Part shown: positions 52,063-60,112 of the stretch, in pieces
How positions within the stretch are numbered: the stretch's first letter is position 1
Layout of the letters: each line of letters opens with the position of its first letter
Source of the DNA: Catellatospora sp. KI3
Lineage (GTDB): Bacteria > Actinomycetota > Actinomycetes > Mycobacteriales > Micromonosporaceae
Direction of reading: 5' to 3'
NCBI RefSeq assembly: GCF_029948125.1
Contig: NZ_JASAMB010000006.1
Coordinates: 248,001 to 312,000, forward strand
Length of the DNA stretch: 64,000 nt
The notes under the pieces: generated by a model
Seen by the model: only the letters and a program-made list of their open reading frames with translations
Told to the model about the DNA's origin: nothing
Databases searched by the model: none
Made by a program: the position numbers and the translations under genes

Positions 52063-54509
52063 CGCGGCGCGGGGTCGGGGAGGTGGGTGAGGATGGTGTC
52101 GAGGACTTGGACGGCGCCGGCCTTGTGCAGCGGATTGTTCCCGTTGCCGCACTTCGGGGACTGGATGCAGCTCGGGCAGCCCCGTTCGCAGGAGCAGTCG
52201 GCCACGGCGGTACGCGTGGCGCCGAGCCAGTGCGCGACCATCCCGTACGCCCGCTCGGCGAATCCGGCCCCGCCCGGGTGCCCGTCGTACACGAAGATGG
52301 TCGGCGCGTCGGTGTCGGCGTGCCGGGCGGTGGACAGCCCACCGATGTCCCACCGGTCGCAGCTGGCGACCAGCGGCAGCAGCCCGATCGCCGCGTGCTC
52401 GGCGGCGTGCAGCGCCCCGGGCAGGTCTTCGAGCTCGCCCACCGCCGCCTCGGCGATGGTCGCCCAGACGGCGACGGTACGCAGGGTGCGCGTCGGCAGT
52501 TCCAGGGGCCAGGTGCCCAGCACCTCGCCGCTGTCCATCCGCCGCCGCTGGAACGATACGACCTGGCTGGTCACCTCCACCTCGCCCAGGAACAGCCCGA
52601 CCGGGCCGCAGTCGAGGTAGGACCGGACCTCCAGCACGGTGAGCGCGATGGTGTCGCGGGCGTGCGTGGAGAACGGCGGGTTCTCGGCGTCGACCAGGGC
52701 GACTCCGTCGGCGAGGTCGAGTGACTGGACGACGTACGTGCGGCCCTGGTGGGTGTAGACGGCGCCGGGGTGCAGGTGGTGGTGGGCGGCGCCGGAGTCG
52801 GCGGTGCCGATGAGGCGGCCGGTCGAGGCTTCGATGACGGCGACGGGCGGGCCGCCGGTGCCGCGCAGGTCGATGTCGGGGCGCTGCGGGTGTGTCCAGT
52901 ACCAGCCGGTGGGGCGGCGGCGCAGCGCGCCGGTGGCGACGAGGTCGGCCATGAGCTGCTCGTCGGCGCCGAACAGGGGCAGGTCGGCTTCGGTGAGGGG
53001 GCGCTCGGCGGCAGCGGTGCACAGGTGCGGGGCGAGCACGTACGGGTTGGCGGGGTCGAAGACGGTGGCCTCGACCGGGGTGCCGAACAGGGCGTGCGGG
53101 TGGTGGATCAGGTAGGTGTCCAGCGGGTCGTCGCGGGCGACGAGCACGCACAGCGCGTCGCGTCCGTTGCGCCCGGCCCGCCCGGCGCGCTGCCACATCG
53201 CGGCGCGGGTGCCCGGATACCCGGCGAGCAGCACCGCGTCGAGTCCGGTGACGTCGATGCCGAGTTCGAGGGCGTTGGTGGTGGCCACACCGGTGAGGCT
53301 GCCGTCGGCCAGCGACCGCTCCAGGGCGCGCCGCTCCTCGGCGAGGTAGCCGGCCCGGTATGCGGCGACCTGGCGGCCCAGCCCCGGCTGTGCCTCCTCG
53401 AGGGCGGCCTTGGCCTGGGCGGCGACGACCTCGGCGCCGCGCCGGGAGGGGACGAAAGCCAGCGTTCTGACCCCCTGGACGACGGCGTCGGCGAGCAGGT
53501 CGGACGTCTCGCGCAGGGCGGAGCGGCGGACCGGGGTGGCGTCGCCGTCGGCCGATACGCCGGGCAGCTCCGGCGGCTCCCAGAGCGCGAACGTGGTCGA
53601 CCCGCGCGGCGCGGTGTCCTCGGCGACCGCGACGACCGGACGCCCGATGAGCCTGCTCGCGCTGCCCGCGGGATCACCCGAGGTGGCGGAGGCTAGGACG
53701 AAGACCGGCCCGCCGCCCCGCTTCGCGGCAGTGCCCGCCGCAACCGTATCCCGGACCTCGACCGCTCCGGCTCCCAGGTCGCCCGATCCGAAGCCTGCGG
53801 TGCCGGCGCCAGCCGCCCCGGCAGCGGCGTTGAGAAGGGGCCCTTCACCTACGGATTGCGGTAAGAAGGGTCCCTTCCTTGCGCTGTCGGCGGAGGGGGC
53901 GGCGGGGGTGGTGAGGCGGCGGAGGCGGCGCAGGACGTGGGCGACGTGGGCGCCGAAGACGCCGCGGTAGCTGTGGCTCTCGTCGACGATGACGTACCGC
54001 AGGTTGCGCAGCACGCCGGACCAGCGGGTGTGCTGCGGCAGGATGCTGTGGTGCAGCAGGTCGGGGTTGGTGAGGATGATGTTGGCGTGCTGCCGGATCC
54101 AGTCGCGGTCCTCGCGGGAGGTGTCGCCGTCGCAGACGGCGGCGCGTACGCCGGGCAGGCCGAGCGCGGCCAGTGTCCGGAACTGGTCGGCGGCCAGGGC
54201 CTTGGTCGGGGCGAGGTAGAGCACCCGGGCGCGCGGGTCGGTGAGCACCGCCGCCAGGGCCGGGAGCTGGTACGCCAGCGACTTGCCGGAGCCGGTGCCG
54301 GTCGAGATGACGACATCGGCGCCGCGGTACGCCAGTTCGGCGGCCTGCGCCTGGTGCCGCCAGGGTGCGCCGATCCCGGCCCGGCCCAGCGCCTCGACCA
54401 GGGGCGCGGGCACCCAGTCCGGCCAGGTCGCGGGCTGTCCGGCGCGGGCGGGCAGCCGTTCGACGTGCGTGATCTGGTCTCGGTTGAGCCAGTCCGGCAG
54501 CAGGTCCAC
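52056..54509 (-). CDS. DEAD/DEAH-box helicase, MrfA/YprA-like, with Cys4 domain
   Basis: An 817-residue superfamily 2 helicase. Walker A GTGSGKS is at 71-77, DESH at 176-179, SAT at 274-276, and motif VI is MWQRAGRAGR. The C-terminal DUF1998-like domain ends with a zinc-binding CSCERGCPSCIQSPKCGNGN. MrfA-type helicases act in repair of mitomycin damage in Bacillus. Between motifs II and III is a 65-residue Ala/Gly-rich insertion whose start (209-226) is encoded by a family B repeat. GTG 54509 is preferred; GTG 54530 is also open. From memory the same helicase-bldG order occurs in Streptomyces. Confidence 0.9.
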   Translation of the reverse strand: MDLLPDWLNRDQITHVERLPARAGQPATWPDWVPAPLVEALGRAGIGAPWRHQAQAAELAYRGADVVISTGTGSGKSLAYQLPALAAVLTDPRARVLYLAPTKALAADQFRTLAALGLPGVRAAVCDGDTSREDRDWIRQHANIILTNPDLLHHSILPQHTRWSGVLRNLRYVIVDESHSYRGVFGAHVAHVLRRLRRLTTPAAPSADSARKGPFLPQSVGEGPLLNAAAGAAGAGTAGFGSGDLGAGAVEVRDTVAAGTAAKRGGGPVFVLASATSGDPAGSASRLIGRPVVAVAEDTAPRGSTTFALWEPPELPGVSADGDATPVRRSALRETSDLLADAVVQGVRTLAFVPSRRGAEVVAAQAKAALEEAQPGLGRQVAAYRAGYLAEERRALERSLADGSLTGVATTNALELGIDVTGLDAVLLAGYPGTRAAMWQRAGRAGRNGRDALCVLVARDDPLDTYLIHHPHALFGTPVEATVFDPANPYVLAPHLCTAAAERPLTEADLPLFGADEQLMADLVATGALRRRPTGWYWTHPQRPDIDLRGTGGPPVAVIEASTGRLIGTADSGAAHHHLHPGAVYTHQGRTYVVQSLDLADGVALVDAENPPFSTHARDTIALTVLEVRSYLDCGPVGLFLGEVEVTSQVVSFQRRRMDSGEVLGTWPLELPTRTLRTVAVWATIAEAAVGELEDLPGALHAAEHAAIGLLPLVASCDRWDIGGLSTARHADTDAPTIFVYDGHPGGAGFAERAYGMVAHWLGATRTAVADCSCERGCPSCIQSPKCGNGNNPLHKAGAVQVLDTILTHLPDPAPRN
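53832..53884 (-). repeat. Family B repeat inside the helicase gene (copy 3)
   Basis: On the minus strand it reads GCGCAAGGAAGGGACCCTTC at the start and GAAGGGGCCCTTCTC at the end, matching copies at 991 and 21390. It keeps the helicase frame open and encodes ARKGPFLPQSVGEGPLL between helicase motifs II and III. Confidence 0.85.
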
Positions 54510-54635
54510 CCCAGCACTCTGCCACCGCACGGCCCGGCGCGGCCAGCCCGGCGTACGCGTAGCCGCCGGGCGTGGGCGATGGTTAGATGCACTGAGACAC
54601 AGTCAGGCCGGGTACGGCGTCGTGAGGAGGTGCCG

Positions 54636-54971
54636 ATGGAGCTGTCGCTGGCGACCCGGGTGGTCGCGGCGCACACCGTGCTCGAGGTCGGCGGCGAGGT
54701 TGACGTCTACACGGCGCCCAAGCTGCGCGAACGGATCGCGGAGCTGCTGGACAGCGGGGTGACCGCGGTCGTGGTGGACCTCGGCCGGGTCGAGTTCATG
54801 GACTCCACCGGGCTCGGGGTGCTGGTGGGCGGGCTGCGCAAGGCGCGGACCGCGGGGGCGACGTTCGGCGTCGTGTGCGCCCGGGACTCGCTGCTGAAGA
54901 TCTTCCGCATCACCGCGCTGGACCAGGTGCTGCCGCTGTTCCCGTCGGTCGACGCGGCCACGGCGGGCTGA
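54636..54971 (+). CDS. bldG: Anti-sigma factor antagonist BldG-like (STAS)
   Basis: A 111-residue STAS-domain protein. The phosphorylation motif FMDSTGLGVLVGG places Ser57 where BldG is phosphorylated. GEVDVYTAPKLRERIAELL is the usual first helix. GAGGAGG lies just upstream of ATG 54636. Followed nine bases later by an anti-sigma kinase-like gene and then hppA, the order known for bldG in Streptomyces, where BldG controls development and antibiotic production. It is divergent from the helicase. Confidence 0.88.
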   Translation: MELSLATRVVAAHTVLEVGGEVDVYTAPKLRERIAELLDSGVTAVVVDLGRVEFMDSTGLGVLVGGLRKARTAGATFGVVCARDSLLKIFRITALDQVLPLFPSVDAATAG

Positions 54972-54979
54972 GCCGGGCA

Positions 54980-55390
54980 ATGGCGACGGTACGCCTCGAA
55001 TTCACCCCCGAACCCGCGCACGTGCGTACGGCGCGGTTGGTCGGCGTGGCCGTGGCCCGGCGGGCCGGGGTCCCCGACGACCAGCTCGACGAGGTGCGGC
55101 TGGCGATCGGTGAGGCGTGCGCGCGGGCGGTGGCCCGGCACCACCGGGTGGGGATGCGCAGCGCGGTGTCGGTGGCGTTCACCGACGGCGACCGGTTCGT
55201 CGTGCAGGTGTGGGACCACGCGGACGACGACGCGCCGATCGAGGACGAGGAGCAGATCACCTTCGACGTCAGCGCGAGCCTGCTGCAGGGGATCGTAAAG
55301 GATCTGCAGGTGCGGCCGCTGGAGTCGGGGCCGGGCTCCGAGGTGCAGATGGTGTGGCCCGTTCGGCGCGCCTCGCGCTTGGGGCGTTGA
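54980..55390 (+). CDS. Anti-sigma factor kinase-like protein (RsbW family), degenerate ATP site
   Basis: A 136-residue HATPase_c-fold protein expected to pair with the upstream BldG. The fold is recognisable (LDEVRLAIGEACARAV at 36-51, SVAFTDGDRFVVQVWDHADDD at 63-84, LLQGIVKDLQV at 101-111). The N-box Asn is replaced by Arg49, and the DxGxG box reads DHADD (79-83). ATP binding and kinase activity are therefore doubtful, and it may sequester a sigma factor or BldG without phosphorylating it. The ATG at 54980 has GAGCCGGGC upstream. Confidence 0.8.
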   Translation: MATVRLEFTPEPAHVRTARLVGVAVARRAGVPDDQLDEVRLAIGEACARAVARHHRVGMRSAVSVAFTDGDRFVVQVWDHADDDAPIEDEEQITFDVSASLLQGIVKDLQVRPLESGPGSEVQMVWPVRRASRLGR

Positions 55391-55606
55391 AACCACGCTC
55401 GGCGGGCATAGAGTCGCTGAGCGTACCGCATATACCCCCGTGGGCGCAGCAAGAAAGATCACCGCGACGCGGAAGGTCCTGGATGTGACCCGGACCACGT
55501 GCCCGGTTTACAGTTCACGGGTTGTTTCTGCGTCGTAACCGCCGCCGTACATGCGTCGGGACTCGATCGCGCGTTTCAGTTGATCATGATCCTCGGGAGG
55601 ACAAAG

Positions 55607-57955
55607 ATGTCCGGGACCACACCTGTCGCCGCTGGCGACGGGCTGTCCCTTACCGGCACGAACGTGTCGTACGTAGTTGTCGCGGCAGTGATCGCGCTGG
55701 TGGCGTTGGGTTTCGCCGCCGCGCTGGTCAAGTCGGTGCTGGCAACCGGTAAGGGCACCAACAAGATGCAGGAGATCGCCGCCGCCGTCCAGGAGGGCGC
55801 GTCGGCTTACCTGTTCCGCCAGTTCAAGACGCTCGGCATTTTCGTCGTGCTCGCGGTCATCCTGCTCTTCCTGCTGCCGGTCCACGGCAGCGGTGACAAC
55901 GAGACCGCCCTGAAGATCGGCCGCTCGGCCTTCTTCGTGGTGGGCGCGCTGTTCAGCGCGTTCATCGGCGGTGCCGGCATGGCGCTGGCGACCCGCGCGA
56001 ACCTGCGCGTCGCCGCCGCCGCCCGTGAGGCGGAGGGCGGCCGCGAGACCGCCATGGCGATCGCGTTCCGCACCGGCGGCGTGGTCGGCTTCCTCACCGT
56101 CGGCCTCGGCCTGTTCGGCGCCGCCCTGGTGGTGCTGCTGTACAAGGCCGACGCGGCGACCGTGCTGGAGGGCTTCGGCTTCGGTGCCGCGCTGCTCGCG
56201 ATGTTCATGCGGGTCGGCGGCGGCATCTTCACCAAGGCCGCCGACGTCGGCGCGGACCTGGTGGGCAAGGTCGAGCAGAACATTCCCGAGGACGACCCGC
56301 GCAACGCGGCGACCATCGCCGACAACGTGGGCGACAACGTCGGCGACTGCGCCGGCATGGCGGCCGACCTCTTCGAGTCGTACGCGGTGACCCTGGTCGC
56401 GGCCCTGATCCTGGGCAAGGCGGCGTTCGGCGTCAGCGGCCTGGTCTTCCCGCTGATCGTCTCCACGATCGGCGTGCTGATCGCGATCGTCGGCGTGTTC
56501 CTGACCCGCCTGCGCAAGTCCGACAAGAACGGCCTGCAGGCGATCAACCGCGCCTTCTACATCTCGGCCGCGCTGTCGGCGGTCGTGGTGGCCGGTGCCT
56601 CGCTGTGGTACCTGCCGAAGACCTTCGCCGAGCTGGGCAAGCCGGAGTTCTCCGGCAACCCGCAGATCGTCGCCATCGGCGCGGTCATCATCGGTATCGT
56701 GCTGGCCGCCGCCATCCAGGCGCTGACCGGCTACTTCACCGAGACCGACCGCCGCCCGGTGCAGGACATCGGCAAGACCTCCGAGACCGGCCCGGCCACC
56801 GTGGTGCTCTCCGGCATCAGCGTCGGCCTGGAGTCGGCGGTCTACTCGGCGCTGCTCATCGGCGCCGGCGTGTACGGCGCCTACCTGCTGGGCGACGGCA
56901 ACCTGGTCGTCTCGCTGTTCGCGATCGCGCTGGCCGGCTGCGGCCTGCTGACCACCGTCGGCGTCATCGTCGCGATGGACACCTTCGGCCCGATCTCGGA
57001 CAACGCGCAGGGCATCGCCGAGATGTCCGGCGACATCGACGAGAAGGGTGCGCGCACGCTCACCGAGCTCGACGCGGTCGGCAACACCACCAAGGCGATC
57101 ACCAAGGGCATCGCGATCGCGACGGCCGTGCTGGCCGCGACCGCGCTGTTCGGGTCGTACACGGACACGCTCGGGGTGTCGCTGACCGAGGCGGGCAAGA
57201 CCGCCGGCGACGTCATCGACGAGATGCTGAACGTGGCCAACCCGGCCAACCTGGTCGGCCTGCTCATCGGCGTCTCGGTCGTGTTCCTGTTCTCGGGCCT
57301 GGCCATCAACGCGGTGTCGCGCTCGGCCGGTGCCGTGGTGCACGAGGTGCGCCGCCAGTTCCGCGAGCTGCCGGGCATCATGGACGGCACCCAGCGGCCC
57401 GAGTACGGCAAGGTCGTCGACATCTGCACCCGGGACGCGCAGCGCGAGCTGATCACCCCCGGTCTGCTGGCGGTGCTGGCCCCGATCGCGGTCGGCTTCG
57501 GCCTCGGCGCGGGCGCGCTGGCGTCGTACCTGGCCGGTGCCATCGGCGCGGGCACCCTGATGGCCGTGTTCCTGGCCAACTCCGGTGGCGCCTGGGACAA
57601 CGCGAAGAAGATGGTCGAGGACGGCGCGCACGGCGGCAAGGGCTCGCCCGCGCACGCCGCGACCGTCATCGGCGACACCGTCGGCGACCCGTTCAAGGAC
57701 ACCGCCGGTCCGGCGATCAACCCGCTGATCAAGGTCATGAACCTGGTCTCGCTGCTGATCGCCCCCGCCGTGGTGGCGCTGTGGTACGGCGAGAGCGCGA
57801 ACGCCGGTGCCCGCACCGGGATCGCCCTGTTCTGCGCCGCGGTCATCGTGGTGGCGGTGTTCATCAACAAGCGCAAGCCGGTCGCGGTGGGCGCGGGTGA
57901 CGAGGGAAAAGCTGACGCTGCGTCCTCGTCGCAGCGTGAGAAGGTCAACGCCTGA
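55607..57955 (+). CDS. hppA: Membrane-bound proton-pumping pyrophosphatase, K+-independent type
   Basis: A 782-residue integral membrane enzyme (about 16 helices) that hydrolyses pyrophosphate and pumps protons. The substrate motif DVGADLVGKVEQNIPEDDPRN starts at 213 and is followed by ADNVGDNVGDCAGMAADLFESY. The second acidic set is near the end (GDTVGDPFKDTAGPAIN). GNTTKAITKG near 490-499 has Lys496 where K+-dependent enzymes have Ala, so this is the K+-independent class. GGGAGG six bases before ATG 55607 fixes the start. Two hairpins follow. Confidence 0.96.
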   Translation: MSGTTPVAAGDGLSLTGTNVSYVVVAAVIALVALGFAAALVKSVLATGKGTNKMQEIAAAVQEGASAYLFRQFKTLGIFVVLAVILLFLLPVHGSGDNETALKIGRSAFFVVGALFSAFIGGAGMALATRANLRVAAAAREAEGGRETAMAIAFRTGGVVGFLTVGLGLFGAALVVLLYKADAATVLEGFGFGAALLAMFMRVGGGIFTKAADVGADLVGKVEQNIPEDDPRNAATIADNVGDNVGDCAGMAADLFESYAVTLVAALILGKAAFGVSGLVFPLIVSTIGVLIAIVGVFLTRLRKSDKNGLQAINRAFYISAALSAVVVAGASLWYLPKTFAELGKPEFSGNPQIVAIGAVIIGIVLAAAIQALTGYFTETDRRPVQDIGKTSETGPATVVLSGISVGLESAVYSALLIGAGVYGAYLLGDGNLVVSLFAIALAGCGLLTTVGVIVAMDTFGPISDNAQGIAEMSGDIDEKGARTLTELDAVGNTTKAITKGIAIATAVLAATALFGSYTDTLGVSLTEAGKTAGDVIDEMLNVANPANLVGLLIGVSVVFLFSGLAINAVSRSAGAVVHEVRRQFRELPGIMDGTQRPEYGKVVDICTRDAQRELITPGLLAVLAPIAVGFGLGAGALASYLAGAIGAGTLMAVFLANSGGAWDNAKKMVEDGAHGGKGSPAHAATVIGDTVGDPFKDTAGPAINPLIKVMNLVSLLIAPAVVALWYGESANAGARTGIALFCAAVIVVAVFINKRKPVAVGAGDEGKADAASSSQREKVNA

Positions 57956-57967
57956 GCACCAGCAGGT

Positions 57968-58023
57968 ACTGATCTCCAGAGATCAGTGGTAATCGTGGGG
58001 GCTGCCGGGAGGCGGCCCCCACG
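57968..58023 (+). terminator. Two hairpins after hppA
   Basis: ACTGATCTC-CA-GAGATCAGT (57968-57987) is a 9-bp palindrome. CGTGGGGGC (57994-58002) pairs perfectly with 58015-58023 around a 12-base loop. The second is the likely terminator. Confidence 0.75.
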
Positions 58024-58039
58024 GCATAAGGTGCGGAGT

Positions 58040-58591
58040 ATGCGTTCGAAATCCGGTGCCGTGCCGGCGCTGCCGCTGGCCGTGCTGGTCGGGCTGGTGG
58101 GGCTGGTCGGGCTCGGTGGCTGCGTCGCGTCCGGACCCCCGCCGCGGGTGTGGGCGGCCTCGGTCTGCTCGGCGCTCACCCCCTGGCGCGATGAGATCTC
58201 CACCCTGACCACCCGGGCCCAGCAGCAGACCCCCACCTCGACCACGCCCGAGCAGGCCAAGGAGAACCTGGTCCGGATGCTCCAGGGGGCCCGGGACGCC
58301 AGCGAGCGCGCCCGCGGCAAGGTCGTCGCCGCCGGGGTGCCCGAGGTGGACGACGGCTCGGCGATCGCGACCGGGGTGGCCGACTCCCTGACCAAGGTGC
58401 GCGACGCGTACGGCAAGGCCGGCGACGCGGTCCGCGACCTGTCCACGGAGGACTCGGGCGTCTTCTACGAGCGCGTCTCCGGCGTGATGGTCACCCTGCA
58501 GCAGGAGTACTCCGCCAGCGCGCTCGACACGAGCTCGCTGCGCTCGGCCGAGCTGCAGCAGGCGTTCGCCGAGGTACCGGAGTGTCTCTGA
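58040..58591 (+). CDS. Putative lipoprotein, unknown function
   Basis: A 183-residue exported lipoprotein. The signal ends in the lipobox LGGC (Cys at about 29). The mature part is mostly helical, with conserved-looking VCSALTPWRDEISTLTTRAQ and a long helical region (ENLVRMLQGARDASERARGKVVAAG). It may form a helical bundle on the outer face of the membrane. The start is ATG 58040, with AAGGTG upstream. The stop lies past the GTG start of the next gene (10-bp overlap). Confidence 0.75.
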   Translation: MRSKSGAVPALPLAVLVGLVGLVGLGGCVASGPPPRVWAASVCSALTPWRDEISTLTTRAQQQTPTSTTPEQAKENLVRMLQGARDASERARGKVVAAGVPEVDDGSAIATGVADSLTKVRDAYGKAGDAVRDLSTEDSGVFYERVSGVMVTLQQEYSASALDTSSLRSAELQQAFAEVPECL

Positions 58592-59316
58592 ACCGGCAGC
58601 TGGCCATGTTCTCCGCCGAGTCGGTGCGGCCCTCGCCGTACGACCTGTCGGGGCTGCTCATCGGGCCCGGCCAGGTGACCCGGATGGGCGGCACGGCCCG
58701 GGTGTCGACGGTGGTGGACGCCGCCTGGCGGGTGCACGCGCTGGCGGCCGAGTTCACCGCGCGCGGCCTGGAGACCTCCTGGGAGGAGGCCGCGATCGAG
58801 GGCCACTTCGGGGTGCGTACGTCGTACACGGGGATTCTGGCGCCGCTGGGCGAGGCCTGGCTGCGCGGCTCGGGCAAGCGCCCGCCCGCGGGGTTCGCCC
58901 TGGACGGCGCCCGGCTGCGGCTGTGGTTCGCGGCGGCGGGCACGGTCGAACCCGAGGGCGACGGCGCGACGCTGCGGCTGGGTGCCAGCGACGAGCACTG
59001 CGGCGCGGTGGCGCTGCGCGCGTTCACCGCCCTGGCCAGCGCCGCCGAGTTGGCGAAGGGCCCGGCGCTGCGGATCAGCGGGCGGCGGCGGGTGGCCCGG
59101 CTGCGGGAGCTGATCGGCGAGCGCCCCCACGTGGCGCCGCCGGGCACCTGGCCCGGCGACGCCACGTTCGCCGCGGAGTCCGACGCGACGTCGGCGCGGC
59201 GACCCACCCCGGCTCCGAAGTCGCCCCCCGCGACTGTCGAAGCGCCGAGTGCCGAGGAGTGGCTGCTACTGGATCAGCGTCCGGCCGGCACGGGGACCGA
59301 CTCGACCGGGCCGTAG
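58582..59316 (+). CDS. Conserved hypothetical protein
   Basis: A 244-residue soluble protein starting MSLNRQLAMFSAESVRPSP. Residues 1-175 look globular and conserved in style (DLSGLLIGPGQVTRMGGTARVS, GARLRLWFAAAGTVEP), and the last 60 are a Pro/Ala/Ser-rich tail. From memory, homologues lie between hppA and topA in Streptomyces; the function is unknown. The GTG at 58582 overlaps the lipoprotein gene. Its 3' end overlaps the convergent VanX-like gene by 43 bp. Confidence 0.75.
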   Translation: MSLNRQLAMFSAESVRPSPYDLSGLLIGPGQVTRMGGTARVSTVVDAAWRVHALAAEFTARGLETSWEEAAIEGHFGVRTSYTGILAPLGEAWLRGSGKRPPAGFALDGARLRLWFAAAGTVEPEGDGATLRLGASDEHCGAVALRAFTALASAAELAKGPALRISGRRRVARLRELIGERPHVAPPGTWPGDATFAAESDATSARRPTPAPKSPPATVEAPSAEEWLLLDQRPAGTGTDSTGP

Positions 59317-59936
59317 CGGGCCGAGGCTGCGCCGGTGACGTGCGCCCAGTAGCGGTCGCCGTAGGACCAGTGCCACCACTCGGTCGGGTAGTTGACCATG
59401 CCGACCGAGGTCAGCGCGTCGCCGAGGATGCGGCGATGGCGGGCTGCCTCGGCGGAGACGTTGGCCGAGTCGGTGTGGCAGGCCTCGCTGTCGGTGTCGT
59501 TGACCTGGGTCCCCATCCAGATCTCGGTCCCGTCGGCGGTGCACAGCGTGAGGTCGACCGCGGCGCCGGCCACGTGCGGGGCGACCTCGGGCGGCGAGAT
59601 GTAGCGGCTCGCCCGCCGGTGGTACCAGTCGTCGTCGCGGCCGGGTTGGATGCCGCGCAGCCGCTGCTTGTGCGCGTCGAAGTACTCGCGCTGCAGGCGC
59701 ATCGGCCGGTAGCACTCGACGATGAGCAGCCGCAGCCCCGACGGCAGCAGGGTCTGCGCGGTGACCAGCCGGTCCACCACGCTCAGGCGGACGTGCGCGA
59801 AGGCGCCGTCCGGATCGGCCAGCCGGTCGTCGAGCCGTAGCGCCCCCACGGTCCGCAGATCGATCAACGCCTCCTGGCAGTCGGTCACCGGGGTCTGCAC
59901 GACCGCGGCATCCGACAGCAGCACCATCTCCGCCAT
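59274..59936 (-). CDS. D-alanyl-D-alanine dipeptidase, VanX-like (M15)
   Basis: A 220-residue zinc peptidase that cleaves D-Ala-D-Ala or related dipeptides. Zinc ligands and catalytic residues are in place: His121 and Asp128 (PHVAGAAVDLTL), Glu186 and His189 (NYPTEWWHWSYGD). YRPMRLQREYF near 76-86 is also family-typical. No signal peptide is present, so it is probably cytosolic, like VanX/DdpX. No vanH or vanA is adjacent, so cell-wall recycling is as likely as glycopeptide resistance. Confidence 0.88.
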   Translation of the reverse strand: MAEMVLLSDAAVVQTPVTDCQEALIDLRTVGALRLDDRLADPDGAFAHVRLSVVDRLVTAQTLLPSGLRLLIVECYRPMRLQREYFDAHKQRLRGIQPGRDDDWYHRRASRYISPPEVAPHVAGAAVDLTLCTADGTEIWMGTQVNDTDSEACHTDSANVSAEAARHRRILGDALTSVGMVNYPTEWWHWSYGDRYWAHVTGAASARYGPVESVPVPAGR

Positions 59937-59978
59937 GACACTTCCCCCTTCCCCCCGTGCCCAGGCGTATGTGTGCCG

Positions 59979-60016
59979 GATACGGGTGGCTGGCCCCGTG
60001 CCCAGCCACCCGTATC
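59979..60016 (-). terminator. Hairpin between the SARP gene and the VanX-like gene
   Basis: GATACGGGTGGCTGG (59979-59993) pairs perfectly over 15 bp with 60002-60016 around an 8-base loop. It lies 97 bp after the SARP stop and 43 bp before the dipeptidase start, and so insulates the two genes. Confidence 0.8.
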
Positions 60017-60112
60017 TCCGACGGCTGTCATCTTTCCGGCAGACGCTTTAACTTTTCTGTAATTGACCAGGTCGGATGGCCTGCGGTGCACATCGGAGGC
60101 CGATTCCCACGG

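Noticed and set aside
59274-59936. Glycopeptide resistance locus
   Set aside because: Only a VanX-like gene is present; vanH, vanA and vanRS are not adjacent.
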